A stretch of DNA of 64,000 bases from Mycolicibacterium sp. P9-64. GTDB lineage: Bacteria; Actinomycetota; Actinomycetes; Mycobacteriales; Mycobacteriaceae. The notes under the pieces were generated by a model. That model was given only the letters and a program-made list of their open reading frames with translations, searched no databases and was not told the origin of the DNA. This document shows, in pieces, positions 17,155 through 26,592 of the stretch; position 1 is the first letter of the stretch; the number at the start of each line of letters is the position of its first letter. Location: contig NZ_NPKO01000006.1 of the NCBI RefSeq assembly GCF_008329605.1, forward strand, positions 186,001 through 250,000. The letters run 5' to 3'. A program made the translations under genes and the position numbers.

Positions 17155-18215
17155 CGGCTCGTCGGCTGCCAGCCGAGCTGTGGGGCCAGGTCTCGCGCAG
17201 CGTCCTCGAGTAGCCGAAGGTGTTCGTCGTGTTCGGGTACCCCAGGGACGAAGCTGACGAGCAGGTCGGTGATGTCTCGTAGTGCGGGGTCGGCGGCGAG
17301 CTTGTCGGCCAGCTCCGCACCGGGGCCGATCAAGGCGTGGTCGGTCGCCAGGTACTCCTCGACCGTGTCGGTTCGCCTCGGGTCGCCGTGCGTGCTCCAG
17401 CTCTGCCACCTCCGGACGCCTGGGGTGACGAGACGAACGGCCTCGGCGTGGTCCCGGTGGGGATACACCGCGCGTGAAACTTGCACTCGCGGTGGCGCAG
17501 TGGCGTCGCTCCAGGCCCTGCGGTAGGCGCCGATCGATTCGGCCTGTCGGAGCTGAGCGTCGTCGACCGTGCCGCCCTGCCACGCGGTGGCACGCGAGAG
17601 TTGCAGCCCGTCCTCGGCTCTCGCCACCCGCTCGGCGGCCCGACGTGACTGGGCAGGGTCGGACGAGATGGCTTGCCACAAACGCCGGCGAACACCGGCA
17701 CCCGGTGGATGCAGCACCTCCCCCACGTCGTTGAGCGCCCGGCCGTCGAGAACCTGGTGGAGTCGGTCGACGGAGTCGTCGAAGATGCGGTGCCTGTTCG
17801 ACAGATCCTTGCCGAATGCCTCCCAGGCGCTGGGGAACGGACCCGAGCCGACGCCCAACTCCAGACGTCCGCCGCTGACCTCGTCGAGTGTCGCCGCGTC
17901 CTCAGCCACCTTGAGTGGATCTTCCAGCGGCAACACCAGAACGCCGGTGCCCAAGCGAATTCTCTTGGTGTGCTGAGCGATTGCCGCCAACACCACCAGC
18001 GGGGCGGATACGTGTTCGTTGCCCTGGCGGAAATGGCGGTGGATCACCCACCCGGAGTCGTACCCGAGGGCCTCCGCGGCGACGAAAAGGTCGATGGCTT
18101 CGCGGTAGGCCTGAGCGGGTGGCAGGTCCCGGTCCAGGTGCAGCAGGAAACCCAGCCGGAACGGGCGGCCTTCCTCAACGCCCGCGCCGATCCGGTGCGT
18201 GTCGACGCTGGTCAT
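17151..18215 (-). CDS. LLM-class flavin-dependent oxidoreductase
   Basis: This 354-residue luciferase-like protein has an N-terminal FRLGFLLHLD strand, GYDSGWVIHRHF, the flavin-site segment TKRIRLGTGVLVLPLEDPLKVAEDAA (in two parts) and SGGRLELGVGSGP. It is of the shorter F420- or FMN-using kind; the cofactor is not certain. It lies 1 bp after the aldo-keto reductase stop and overlaps the downstream NtaA-type gene by 4 bp, so it is a full member of the operon. Confidence 0.85.
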   Translation of the reverse strand: MTSVDTHRIGAGVEEGRPFRLGFLLHLDRDLPPAQAYREAIDLFVAAEALGYDSGWVIHRHFRQGNEHVSAPLVVLAAIAQHTKRIRLGTGVLVLPLEDPLKVAEDAATLDEVSGGRLELGVGSGPFPSAWEAFGKDLSNRHRIFDDSVDRLHQVLDGRALNDVGEVLHPPGAGVRRRLWQAISSDPAQSRRAAERVARAEDGLQLSRATAWQGGTVDDAQLRQAESIGAYRRAWSDATAPPRVQVSRAVYPHRDHAEAVRLVTPGVRRWQSWSTHGDPRRTDTVEEYLATDHALIGPGAELADKLAADPALRDITDLLVSFVPGVPEHDEHLRLLEDAARDLAPQLGWQPTSR

Positions 18216-18216
18216 G

Positions 18217-19248
18217 TCAGAGATTCAACCCGGTTCCGTGCACTCCGTGCTCATCGATGAGGGCCAGTTCCTCGTCGGTCAACGGCGGGAAGTCGAGCGC
18301 CTTCACGTTGTGATCGAGCTGCCATGTCGAGCTCGCCCCCACCAGCGCCGACGTCACGCTCGGATGACGCAGAACCCACTGCAGGGCAAGCTGTGCCAGT
18401 GACTGCCCCCGCGATTCGGCGACCTTGTTGAGTTCGGCCGTTCGTTGCCGGTAGGTATCGGTGATGACGTCCGGCTTGAGGAAGGTGCTGTTGACGGCAC
18501 GGGCATCGTCGGGGATGGAGTCCAAGTACTTGTTCGTCAATAGACCCTGCGCCAGCGGCGAATACACGACCAGCCCGAAGCCATCTTCCTTGGCGAGCTC
18601 GGCGAGCCCATTCTGATCGATGCTCCTGTCGAAGATCGAGTAGCGCGGCTGGTGTACGAGCAGTGGGACCCCGGCGTCGGCCAACAGCACGGCGACCTGG
18701 TGCGTGCGGTCCGGTTGGTAGTTCGAGATGCCCACATAGAGCGCCTTGCCCTGTTCGACAGCCGATACCAGCGCACCGACGGTTTCCTCGAGTGGTGTCG
18801 TGAGGTCGGGCTTGTGGCTGTAGAAGATGTCGACGTACTCGGTGCCGAGGTCGCGCAGGCTGTGCTCGAGCGATGTCAACAGCGACTTGCGGGACCCACC
18901 GTTCAGGTAGGGGCTTGGCCCAATGGGACCGCCTGCCTTGGTGGACAGGATGATCTCGTCGCGGTACGGCGCAAGGTCCTTCGAGAGCACCTTGCCGAAG
19001 ATCTGCTGCGCTGCACGATGCGGCGGTCCGTACCTGTCGGCATTGTCGAAGTGGGTGATGCCGAGATCGAAGGCGTGCAAGATGATCTCCCGTTGCGTCT
19101 CGAACGGGTAGTCGGTGCCGAACTTCTGCCACAACCCGAAGGACAGTGCAGGCAGATCCAGACCCGATCTGCCTGACCGCCGATAGGGAACGTTCTCATA
19201 GCGAGCATCGGCCGCCGAGTACGTGGTTTCGAAGGTTCCGTAGGACAT
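18217..19248 (-). CDS. aldo/keto reductase (YghZ-like)
   Basis: This is a 343-residue NADPH-dependent carbonyl reductase. Catalytic residues are visible: Asp and Tyr in FDNADRYGPP, Lys in LSTKAGGP and His in FYSHKPDLTT. The YGPP start of the insertion loop is typical of the YghZ/AKR14 group, which reduces glyceraldehyde 3-phosphate, methylglyoxal and other aldehydes. In this operon it may reduce the aldehyde released when a monooxygenase cleaves a C-S bond (inference). Confidence 0.88.
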   Translation of the reverse strand: MSYGTFETTYSAADARYENVPYRRSGRSGLDLPALSFGLWQKFGTDYPFETQREIILHAFDLGITHFDNADRYGPPHRAAQQIFGKVLSKDLAPYRDEIILSTKAGGPIGPSPYLNGGSRKSLLTSLEHSLRDLGTEYVDIFYSHKPDLTTPLEETVGALVSAVEQGKALYVGISNYQPDRTHQVAVLLADAGVPLLVHQPRYSIFDRSIDQNGLAELAKEDGFGLVVYSPLAQGLLTNKYLDSIPDDARAVNSTFLKPDVITDTYRQRTAELNKVAESRGQSLAQLALQWVLRHPSVTSALVGASSTWQLDHNVKALDFPPLTDEELALIDEHGVHGTGLNL

Positions 19249-19281
19249 GGTGGTGTGACGCCTTTCGTGTGTCAGAGATGG

Positions 19282-20310
19282 CTAGCGGACGCGGCGCAGC
19301 GCGGCCGGCTGCAGCGACGGAGTGTCGCGACCGGTGTCGCGATCATGGAATTGGGTTCCTGGGTCGACGATTTCGTCGATCCGGTCGAGCACGTCGTCGC
19401 TCAACTGCACGGTCGATGCCTTGAGATAGGCCTCGAGATGGTCGTGTGTGCGCGGTCCGATGATCACGGTGCTGATCGCCGGATGGTTGAGCGCGAACGC
19501 GATGGACACCTCGACGAGGCTCAATCCGTGGTCCTCGGCGAGCGCCGCGAGCGCGTCTGCCGCGGCCAGCTTTCGCTTGTTCCGCTCCGACGTCACGTCG
19601 AAGCGGCCGGGAATCAACTCTGCGCGTGCGGATTCCGGCTGTTGTGCGCCGAGCCGGTACTTGCCCGACAACCATCCTGCCGCGAGCGGGCCGTAGGACA
19701 GGACTCCCACCCCGTACTGCCGTACGACCGGGAAGACCTCACGCTCGGCTCCGCGCACGAGCAGCGAGTACGGCAGTTGTTCGGTGTGCGGGGCGATGAG
19801 CCCGTACTTCTCGGCCAGGCAGTGGGCCTCGACCTGCAGGTGGGCCGGGAAGACCGACGTTCCGTAGTACCGGATCTTGCCTTGACGGATCAAGTCATTG
19901 AGCGTTTGCAGCGTCTCGAGCAGGCTGGTGCGGGGGTCGGGGCGATGCGCTTGATACAGGTCGAGGACGTCGGTGCCGAGTCGACGCAGACTGTCCTCGA
20001 CCGCCTGCGTGATCCACCGCCGGGAGTTGCCCGCCGATCGTGGATCGGTTCCGATCTGGCCATGAAACTTCGTGGCCAGGAAGACCTCGTCGCGGCGGCC
20101 CTTGATGGCCTTGTTGATGATCTGCTCCGAGACGCCCTGCGCGTAGACGTCCGCGGTGTCGATGGAGGTGATGCCGGCATCCAGGGCGGCGCCAATGATC
20201 CGCACGCTCTCGGCCTCGTTCTGCCAGCGCCCGAAGTTCATGGTGCCGAGCGTCAGCGGAGTGACCCGCACTCCGGTGCGGCCGAGCACGCGGTCGGTAT
20301 CGATCGTCAT
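19282..20310 (-). CDS. aldo/keto reductase
   Basis: This 342-residue aldo-keto reductase has SIDTADVYAQGVSE (Asp, Tyr), FLATKFHGQIG (Lys) and DLYQAHRPDPRT (His). AAGGGAC precedes the ATG at 20310; the longer in-frame extension overlaps the upstream monooxygenase gene. It is distinct from the neighbouring reductase (different loop lengths), so two carbonyl reductases are kept in one operon. They may act on two different aldehyde products. Confidence 0.88.
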   Translation of the reverse strand: MTIDTDRVLGRTGVRVTPLTLGTMNFGRWQNEAESVRIIGAALDAGITSIDTADVYAQGVSEQIINKAIKGRRDEVFLATKFHGQIGTDPRSAGNSRRWITQAVEDSLRRLGTDVLDLYQAHRPDPRTSLLETLQTLNDLIRQGKIRYYGTSVFPAHLQVEAHCLAEKYGLIAPHTEQLPYSLLVRGAEREVFPVVRQYGVGVLSYGPLAAGWLSGKYRLGAQQPESARAELIPGRFDVTSERNKRKLAAADALAALAEDHGLSLVEVSIAFALNHPAISTVIIGPRTHDHLEAYLKASTVQLSDDVLDRIDEIVDPGTQFHDRDTGRDTPSLQPAALRRVR

Positions 20311-20348
20311 GGCGTCCCTTCTAGAGATGTGTTGGTGCCCAGAAACTC

Positions 20349-21593
20349 TCAGAAGAGGCCTGTGGTGGGCGGGTCCTCGCCGGTGAGGTGGTAGGCGCCC
20401 GCGACGGCGAGTTTCCACTGGCGCGGATTGTGGTTGGCCGCAGTCCTGGCGTTGCGCCAGTGGCGGTCGAAGCCGAGATCCCGGTCGGTGATCGACCCGC
20501 CGCCGACGTCGAAGAGCAGTTCGCCGGCGCGCAAGGCCGACTCGATGGCGGTCACCCCCGCCTGAGCGACGATGACCGCAGACTCGGCGCCAACGCGGCG
20601 TGCCTCGTCGCCACGCAGACCCCGCTGATCCTGCAGCGCTTCGGCGGCAAGCAGCACGACGGCTCTCGCGGTCTGGGCACGAGCGGCGATCTCGCCGACC
20701 GTCTCGCGCACGTACGGGTCCGCGACGCTGGTCGAGGCCGAACTGTGTTTGATCGGGCGCCCCTTCTCGCGCGCAAAGTGCACGGCGTCGTCCAGTGCCC
20801 GTGCGGCGATTCCTGCCTGCACCGCAGCGAGATACAGCTGCGCCAAGCCGCCACGCCAGGGATTGTCCGCAGCGGCGGGCTCCCCCACGACCGATACCTC
20901 GTCGTCGTGGACCAGCACGTCGGCGAATTCGGTGGAGCCGCTCTGGGTGAGACGCTGCCCGATGGCATCGAAGTCGTCGATCCGCTTCACACCGGCGCGA
21001 TCGACGGGAACCGTGAAGTGGACGACGGTGCCGTCGTCGGTGGTGGCTTGCGTGGAGAAGTATGACGCGTACAGGCCGCCGGTCGAGTAGTACTTGCGAC
21101 CGTTGACCACATAGCCGCCGTCTACCCGCCGGGCCGTGGCCGACACGCTTCCGCTCGCACCGCCGTTGCGTTCGTTGACGGTTCCCGCGAACAGTGCACG
21201 GTTGCGCAGTCGTTCGAGGTTGACCGCTCGCAACGGAAGGTCCGCCCGACCTGCGATCTGGTGGGCAACCAGGAATGTCGGGCGAAGTGCCTGCGCTACG
21301 TTGGAGTCCGCGCGAGCGATGGCGATGACCAGGTCGACGACGTCGCGGACACTACCGCCCGCTCCGCCGTCGTTGGTGGCGATGCCGGTCAGGCCGATTC
21401 CGTGGGCCGCCAGTTCGTACACGTCGTCGTAGGCGAAGTCGCGGGTGTCCTCCCGAGTTCGCGCGGTGGCGCCGATTCGTTCCAGTGCCGGACGGATGGC
21501 TGCCCGAATGCCGCCGACGGTGACATCGATGTCGGACACGTCTCCCGTCGCTTCGCTCGCCCGTCTGACGTCTGAGATCTGCACCGCGGTCAC
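20349..21593 (-). CDS. acyl-CoA-dehydrogenase-fold monooxygenase (DszC/SfnB-like)
   Basis: This 414-residue protein has the acyl-CoA dehydrogenase fold but resembles flavin-dependent S- or N-oxygenating members. It shows DLVIAIARADSNVAQALRP, NGRKYYSTGGLYASYF and the C-terminal FDVGGGSITDRDLGFDRHWR followed by HNPRQWK. The last block is the DszC/SfnB-type ending, not the catalytic Glu region of true dehydrogenases. The start is GTG, with AAGGAG seven bases upstream, inside a 4-bp overlap with the preceding gene. Expected role is FMNH2- or FAD-dependent oxidation of a thioether or sulfinate. Confidence 0.82.
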   Translation of the reverse strand: MTAVQISDVRRASEATGDVSDIDVTVGGIRAAIRPALERIGATARTREDTRDFAYDDVYELAAHGIGLTGIATNDGGAGGSVRDVVDLVIAIARADSNVAQALRPTFLVAHQIAGRADLPLRAVNLERLRNRALFAGTVNERNGGASGSVSATARRVDGGYVVNGRKYYSTGGLYASYFSTQATTDDGTVVHFTVPVDRAGVKRIDDFDAIGQRLTQSGSTEFADVLVHDDEVSVVGEPAAADNPWRGGLAQLYLAAVQAGIAARALDDAVHFAREKGRPIKHSSASTSVADPYVRETVGEIAARAQTARAVVLLAAEALQDQRGLRGDEARRVGAESAVIVAQAGVTAIESALRAGELLFDVGGGSITDRDLGFDRHWRNARTAANHNPRQWKLAVAGAYHLTGEDPPTTGLF

Positions 21594-22486
21594 GCGAGGA
21601 CTCCTTCTGGGGTGGGGACTCCGAATTCGGCACGCAACGTGCCTCTGCGACCGGGCGACGTCTGGCGCGCTACGGCACTGATGGCGCTGAGGATCTCGGA
21701 CGCACCGCCGTCGACGGCAAGGACGATGCCATCGACACCGTGCGCCGGCATCACCTCGGTATCGCCGATGCGCTCCAGGAGGGCAACCTCGTCGCGGCGC
21801 CGGCCCACGGACGTGAGCGCGGCGGTGAGTTCGGCTGCGGCGCGGTCGATCTCGGCATGATCCACGATGACGGCATCGGCAATGGGTGCGACCCGCGACC
21901 ACCCGACCGCGGCCGGTTCGGTAGCGGCCAACACGGGCCGGCCCTGCACCGACGATGGTCCGTCCAGCGGCCCGGCGACACGATAGAAACGCCCGTCGAA
22001 GTCGATCGGACGGATCATCGCATCGTCGACGACGAGCGCGTTCTCCTGGTCCCCGAGCAGGGCAGCCGACGGAAACGACTCCCACAGTTGGGTGAGGATC
22101 TGGGCGTACTCGATCCACCGATCAGCCCGGTCGGTGGTGCCGCGATCTGGTGCGGCGGCATCACTCACCTCGTCGCCGACGCCCGGAAGCAGGACGACAC
22201 CGGCCCTGCCGCCCGTCGCGCGATCCACCGACAGAAGCCGCCGTGCCAGGTTGTACGGCGCATTGTGGCTGGTGGGTGCGTCGATCATCCACCCGATGTC
22301 GGCATACTTGCCTCCCAGATGAGCGGCGAGCACGGATGGATCGATTGCTTGGTGCCCGCCGAGTTGGTCGACGAGTCGGATGGCTGTGACGCCTGCGTCC
22401 TGGGCTGCGGCTGCTATCGCGTCGGCTTCGGCGATGGAGACGTGTGACGGCGCCTCCCCGACTGCGATTTCGACGATGACCGTCAT
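21590..22486 (-). CDS. diverged luciferase-like (LLM) protein
   Basis: This 298-residue protein keeps the outline of the NtaA/DszA branch, with the motif SHNAPYNLARRLLSVDRATGGR and the GRPVLAA block. The N-terminal half is shortened, and the QAGGS and DGFNIMP blocks of the true enzymes are replaced (VLAATEP, DGIVLAV). It may be a catalytically changed or non-catalytic partner of the adjacent complete NtaA-type enzyme. It sits between that gene (10 bp gap) and the DszC-like gene (4-bp overlap). Confidence 0.72.
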   Translation of the reverse strand: MTVIVEIAVGEAPSHVSIAEADAIAAAAQDAGVTAIRLVDQLGGHQAIDPSVLAAHLGGKYADIGWMIDAPTSHNAPYNLARRLLSVDRATGGRAGVVLLPGVGDEVSDAAAPDRGTTDRADRWIEYAQILTQLWESFPSAALLGDQENALVVDDAMIRPIDFDGRFYRVAGPLDGPSSVQGRPVLAATEPAAVGWSRVAPIADAVIVDHAEIDRAAAELTAALTSVGRRRDEVALLERIGDTEVMPAHGVDGIVLAVDGGASEILSAISAVARQTSPGRRGTLRAEFGVPTPEGVLA

Positions 22487-22496
22487 GCCTGTCCTC

Positions 22497-23735
22497 TCAT
22501 TTCGCGCTCACGAGTGACGACCGATCCACTGCCCGCACTGCGGGCAGACCGATGCCGAGGTGATCGCGCAACGTGGTGCCGTCGTATTCCGTCCTGAACA
22601 GATCCCTCCTGCGCAGTTCCGGGACGAGGTGATCGGCGAAGTCGTCGAAGCCCGACGGTAGGACGTCAGGCATGATGTTGAATCCATCGGCCGCACCGAA
22701 TCGGAACCATTGCTCGATGTCGTCGGCCACCTGTTCAGGCGTTCCCACGATGATGCGGTGTCCCCCACCGCCGGACAGCTTCTTCAGCAGTTGACGAAGT
22801 GTCGGCCGCTCGCGATCGATGATGTCGCGAACTACCCGATTGAACGTCTGCGAACCGCTGGTTTCAGCGGGGTCACGCAGCAGAGCGGCCGGGATGGGTT
22901 CATCGTCGGCGAGACCGTCGAGAGAGAACCCGAGTTGCCCAGCCAGACGATCGCGCGCGTATGCGTCGGGAAGGAGGTCGTCGAGGAGATCGCGTCTCCG
23001 TTTGGCCTCGGCCTCGGTGCTTCCGAGCACCGTCGACAAGCCGGGCAGTACCACGATCTCGTCTGGATTACGGCCGAATTCGGCGGCACCGCTGCGTAGT
23101 TCGTTGCGAAACGCCCGTGCCTTCTCGATGTCCTGGTCGGCCGAGAAGATCACCTCGCCCACTCGAGCCGCAAGCCGCTTGCCGTCGGTCGACCCGCCGG
23201 CTTGAACGACGACAGGACGGCCCTGAGGAGACCGCAGCTCCGTCCGCCCAGCCCACGCCGCGACCACCTGCTCGACGACGGTCGCCGCGCGACGGTATCG
23301 CAGTCCGTGATCGGGTTCGTCGGTGCGTCCGAAGTTGCGTGCAGCAACCGGTCCGGCCGTCGTGACCACGTTCCAGCCGAATCGTCCACCGCTTACGTAG
23401 TCGAGATCACCGAGACGACGGGCGATCTCGACCGGATCGTTGTACGACGACGACAGCGTGCCGATCAAGCCGATGCGTTCGGTCTGTGCGGCCACGCGTG
23501 CGAGCACCGTGCTGGGCTCGAGGTTGTTGCCGGTCCGATGACGGATGCTGGGATCCAGTGAGGGCCCGTCCGCGAGGAACACCGCGTCGAGCTTGGCCGC
23601 CTCGGCCTTCTTCGCGATCGCGGTGTAGTGCTCGATGCCGTAGCTCGCCAGGGCATCGGTGCCGGGATAACGCCACGATCCACCGAAGACCCCGGCATTG
23701 AGGATGTTTACGTTGAGATGTAGTTGACGTGTCAC
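22497..23735 (-). CDS. NtaA/DszA-type FMNH2-dependent monooxygenase
   Basis: This 412-residue luciferase-family enzyme shows LHLNVNILNAGVF, DAVFLADGPSL, SSYNDPVEIARRLGDLDYVSGGR, the canonical WNVVTTAGP, GRPVVVQAGGSTDG and FGAADGFNIMPDVLP. All key blocks of the nitrilotriacetate/dibenzothiophene-sulfone monooxygenase branch are present. It overlaps the upstream SfnB-like gene by 4 bp. This is the more canonical of the operon's two NtaA-type enzymes; the other has a shifted WNVVTT motif. Confidence 0.9.
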   Translation of the reverse strand: MTRQLHLNVNILNAGVFGGSWRYPGTDALASYGIEHYTAIAKKAEAAKLDAVFLADGPSLDPSIRHRTGNNLEPSTVLARVAAQTERIGLIGTLSSSYNDPVEIARRLGDLDYVSGGRFGWNVVTTAGPVAARNFGRTDEPDHGLRYRRAATVVEQVVAAWAGRTELRSPQGRPVVVQAGGSTDGKRLAARVGEVIFSADQDIEKARAFRNELRSGAAEFGRNPDEIVVLPGLSTVLGSTEAEAKRRRDLLDDLLPDAYARDRLAGQLGFSLDGLADDEPIPAALLRDPAETSGSQTFNRVVRDIIDRERPTLRQLLKKLSGGGGHRIIVGTPEQVADDIEQWFRFGAADGFNIMPDVLPSGFDDFADHLVPELRRRDLFRTEYDGTTLRDHLGIGLPAVRAVDRSSLVSAK

Positions 23736-24961
23736 GATGCCGCCTCCGCCTTGTCTCTTTCGGCGTAGTAACCGGATACGGGACGGCTACCGTTCACCAG
23801 GAAGTCGCCAATCACCCTGGGTTTGTAGATCACGGGGTTGTGAGATGCCAACGTCCTGGCGTTCCGCCAGTGCCGGTCGAGGTGCACTCCAGCGCGCACG
23901 GTCGATGAACCACCCGCGTCGAACGCCGCGGTAGCCGCATCCAGGACTGCTTCGATGACGGCGACCTGTGCGGTGGACGTCTCGATGTAGGCGTCCGCGT
24001 AGGACTCCTCGTCTCCTGCCACGTGTGCGGCTTCCAAGCCGTGTGCCGCACGGTGGAGCAGGGTCTCGGCGGTGAGCCTGCGCGCGTGAAGGCGTCCAAT
24101 GACGGCGAGGACATCCGGGTCGGCCGTCGCGCTCTGCGACAGCGCGTGGCGCGACGTGCGGGTACGGCCACGGACGACGTCCACGGTTTCGGCGACGATG
24201 CTGCGCGCGATTCCCGTCAGATTCGCCAAGTGCACGATCTGCACGAACGAGTCGAGCCCACGCAGCGAGTCGACGTCACGGCCCACGTCGCCGTGCGGCT
24301 CGACGGGCACATCGGTGAGAAGCGTTGTTCCACTGCCGGTTTGGCGCTGTCCAATCCCATCCCAGTCGTCGACGTGTTCGACGCCGTCGTGTCGGGCTGG
24401 GATCACCACGAACCCACGGCGCCCCTCGTCGTCGAGCGCGGCGGTCCGGATGTAATCGGCATATCGCGAACCGGTGGAATAGAACTTGGTTCCCGACACG
24501 AAGCGGTGTCCTTCGGCGTCGGTTCTGACCCGGGTGGTGATCGGACCCCAGTCATCGCCCGTTTCGAGTCCGGCGACTACGGACGACGGTTCGGATTGAG
24601 CGTTGCCGAACACCGCTCCTGCGGCTACCTTGGCCGACCAATGCCTCCTCGTTTCGGGATCGTGCTCCCGTCGGAGGATCTCGGTGGTGGTGAAGTGCCC
24701 TCGCCAGATCTGCGGGATGTTGGAATCGGCCTGTCCTGCTTCGGCCAGCAGCCCGAAGAGCGTCGGCAGGTCGACGTCGAAACCGCCGAGCTCCCGGGTG
24801 AGCCGTAGCCGCCCGAAACCGGCGTCCGCGAGATCCTGCACCAGCGCGTACGGGTGTTCGTGTGTCCCATCGCGTTCGGTAGCCCCCTTGGCCAATCCTC
24901 CTAGGACCTCTCGGATCCGGATGAGCGCGTCGTCGAGCGTGGTGGGCTGTGATGGCGTCAT
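23732..24961 (-). CDS. SfnB/DszC-like acyl-CoA-dehydrogenase-fold oxidoreductase
   Basis: This 409-residue member of the sulfur-acquisition (SfnB-type) subgroup shows GFGRLRLTRELGGFDVDL, FGLLAEAGQADSNIPQIWRGHF, FVSGTKFYSTGSRYADYI and the C-terminal HLDRHWRNARTLASHNPVIYK. SfnB-type enzymes are linked in the literature to growth on dimethyl sulfone and other organosulfur compounds. It overlaps both neighbours by 4 bp, directly after the ABC ATPase gene, which ties the importer and the oxidative enzymes into one unit. Confidence 0.85.
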   Translation of the reverse strand: MTPSQPTTLDDALIRIREVLGGLAKGATERDGTHEHPYALVQDLADAGFGRLRLTRELGGFDVDLPTLFGLLAEAGQADSNIPQIWRGHFTTTEILRREHDPETRRHWSAKVAAGAVFGNAQSEPSSVVAGLETGDDWGPITTRVRTDAEGHRFVSGTKFYSTGSRYADYIRTAALDDEGRRGFVVIPARHDGVEHVDDWDGIGQRQTGSGTTLLTDVPVEPHGDVGRDVDSLRGLDSFVQIVHLANLTGIARSIVAETVDVVRGRTRTSRHALSQSATADPDVLAVIGRLHARRLTAETLLHRAAHGLEAAHVAGDEESYADAYIETSTAQVAVIEAVLDAATAAFDAGGSSTVRAGVHLDRHWRNARTLASHNPVIYKPRVIGDFLVNGSRPVSGYYAERDKAEAAS

Positions 24962-26592
24962 GGCGCTCCTAGTGCGAGATCGTGCCCGGCGATCGCGTCG
25001 AGCAAGGCGACGGTGTAGGGGTCGTGCGGACTGGAGAACACGTCGTCGGTAGGCCCCTGCTCGACGACGCGGCCCTGACGCAGGACCGCCACGTGGTCGG
25101 AGATCGCCGACACCACGGCGAGATCGTGGGAGATGAAGACATACGTGAGGCCACGGTCGGCCTGCAGACGCTGCAGTAACTCCAGGATTTGTGCAGCGAC
25201 CGATACGTCGAGCGCCGAGGTCGGCTCGTCGAGCACCACGATCTCCGGTTCCACCACGAGCGCACGCGCGATGGCGACTCTCTGTCGTTGGCCTCCAGAG
25301 AGTTCGCGAGGGTGCCGTTTGGCGAAATCGGCGGGGAGTGCTGCTCCTTCGAGTGCGGAGACAACCCGGTCGGCGTTCTCTCGCCGGCGTCGCCGTCTCG
25401 ATCCTGGCAGCAGCGACGCATGCTGGAACGACCTCAACGGCTCCTCCACGACGTCGAAGACATCGAACCGTGGATCGAACGACGAGTAGGGATTCTGATA
25501 GACGACCTGGATGTGCCGACGCAGCGGCCGGTAGGCGCGGCTACTCAACTCGGTGATGTCGGTGCCGAGCACGTCGACGCGACCCGAGGTCGCCGGGGTA
25601 ACGCCGGTGATCACGCGCGCCGTGGTCGACTTCCCGCTGCCGGACTCGCCGACGAGAGCGAAGGTCTGTCCGCGCCGGACCTGGAACGAGATCCCGTCGA
25701 CTGCCGGCATGTCGCCGTAGACCTTGGTCAGGTCGGCCACCTCGATGGCGACAGCGGGATCGTCGGACGTCGCAGTCGACCGAAGCGCCCTCTTGGATAC
25801 CGACTTTCGGGGCACGCTGTCGAGCAGATGGCGGGTGTACTCGTGCTGCGGACCGGCGATCACCTCCGCCGTAGGGCCGAACTCGACGATGCGGCCCTGT
25901 CGCATGACACCGATCAGGTCGGAGCGGTCCGCCGCGACGCCGAGGTCATGGGTGATCAGGACGATGCTGGTGGACGACAGCGCACGAAGCTCATCGATGA
26001 GGTCGAGCACCTGCTTCTGCACGGTGGCATCGAGTCCCGACGTCGGTTCGTCGGCGATGATCAGGTCCGGGTCACCTGCCACGGCGGCCGCGACCAGTAC
26101 CCGCTGTCGCATGCCGCCCGACAGCTCGTGAGGGTACTGCCGGCACAGCCGCTCGGCGTCGGCGAATCCCACCAGTTCGCAGAGCTGGTGTACCCGATCA
26201 CGGCGCCCGTCGTCGTCGAGATCGGTGTGCAGGCGTAACACATCCTCGACTTGGTGCCCGACCCGACGGACCGGATCGAGGGAGATCGTCGGATCCTGGG
26301 GTATCAGAGCCACTGAGCCACCGCGGATTTCGCGCCACGCCTTGGGATCGAGTTTGGTCAGGTCCTGACCGCGGAAGTCGATTCGCCCTGCAAGCACCTC
26401 ACCGTTGTCGGGCAGGAGCCCGAGAATTGCGTGACCGGTGGTGGTCTTGCCGGAGCCCGACTCACCGACGAGCGCGAGCACCTGGCCCCGGCCCAGGTCG
26501 AAACCGACGTCGTGCACGGCTGGCTGGACGTCGCCCCCGAGCCGGTACCCCACCGTCAGACCACGAACGGACAGCACGGGTGAGAGTGTCAT
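24958..26592 (-). CDS. fused OppD-OppF-type ABC transporter ATPase
   Basis: This 544-residue protein has two complete nucleotide-binding domains. Walker A is GESGSGKTT in domain 1 and GESGSGKST in domain 2. Signatures are LSGGMRQR and LSGGQRQR, and Walker B segments are LIIADEPTSGLDATV and IVVLDEPTSALDVSV. Each domain ends with an oligopeptide-transporter C-terminal element containing PRK or similar. It powers the peptide/nickel-type importer formed with the two permeases and lipoprotein encoded upstream. ATGA overlaps link it to both neighbours. Confidence 0.95.
   Translation of the reverse strand: MTLSPVLSVRGLTVGYRLGGDVQPAVHDVGFDLGRGQVLALVGESGSGKTTTGHAILGLLPDNGEVLAGRIDFRGQDLTKLDPKAWREIRGGSVALIPQDPTISLDPVRRVGHQVEDVLRLHTDLDDDGRRDRVHQLCELVGFADAERLCRQYPHELSGGMRQRVLVAAAVAGDPDLIIADEPTSGLDATVQKQVLDLIDELRALSSTSIVLITHDLGVAADRSDLIGVMRQGRIVEFGPTAEVIAGPQHEYTRHLLDSVPRKSVSKRALRSTATSDDPAVAIEVADLTKVYGDMPAVDGISFQVRRGQTFALVGESGSGKSTTARVITGVTPATSGRVDVLGTDITELSSRAYRPLRRHIQVVYQNPYSSFDPRFDVFDVVEEPLRSFQHASLLPGSRRRRRRENADRVVSALEGAALPADFAKRHPRELSGGQRQRVAIARALVVEPEIVVLDEPTSALDVSVAAQILELLQRLQADRGLTYVFISHDLAVVSAISDHVAVLRQGRVVEQGPTDDVFSSPHDPYTVALLDAIAGHDLALGAP

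Noticed and set aside
19255-20394. A 379-residue plus-strand frame opposite the aldo-keto reductase
   Set aside because: The minus strand encodes a complete aldo-keto reductase with all catalytic residues; this frame has no family features.
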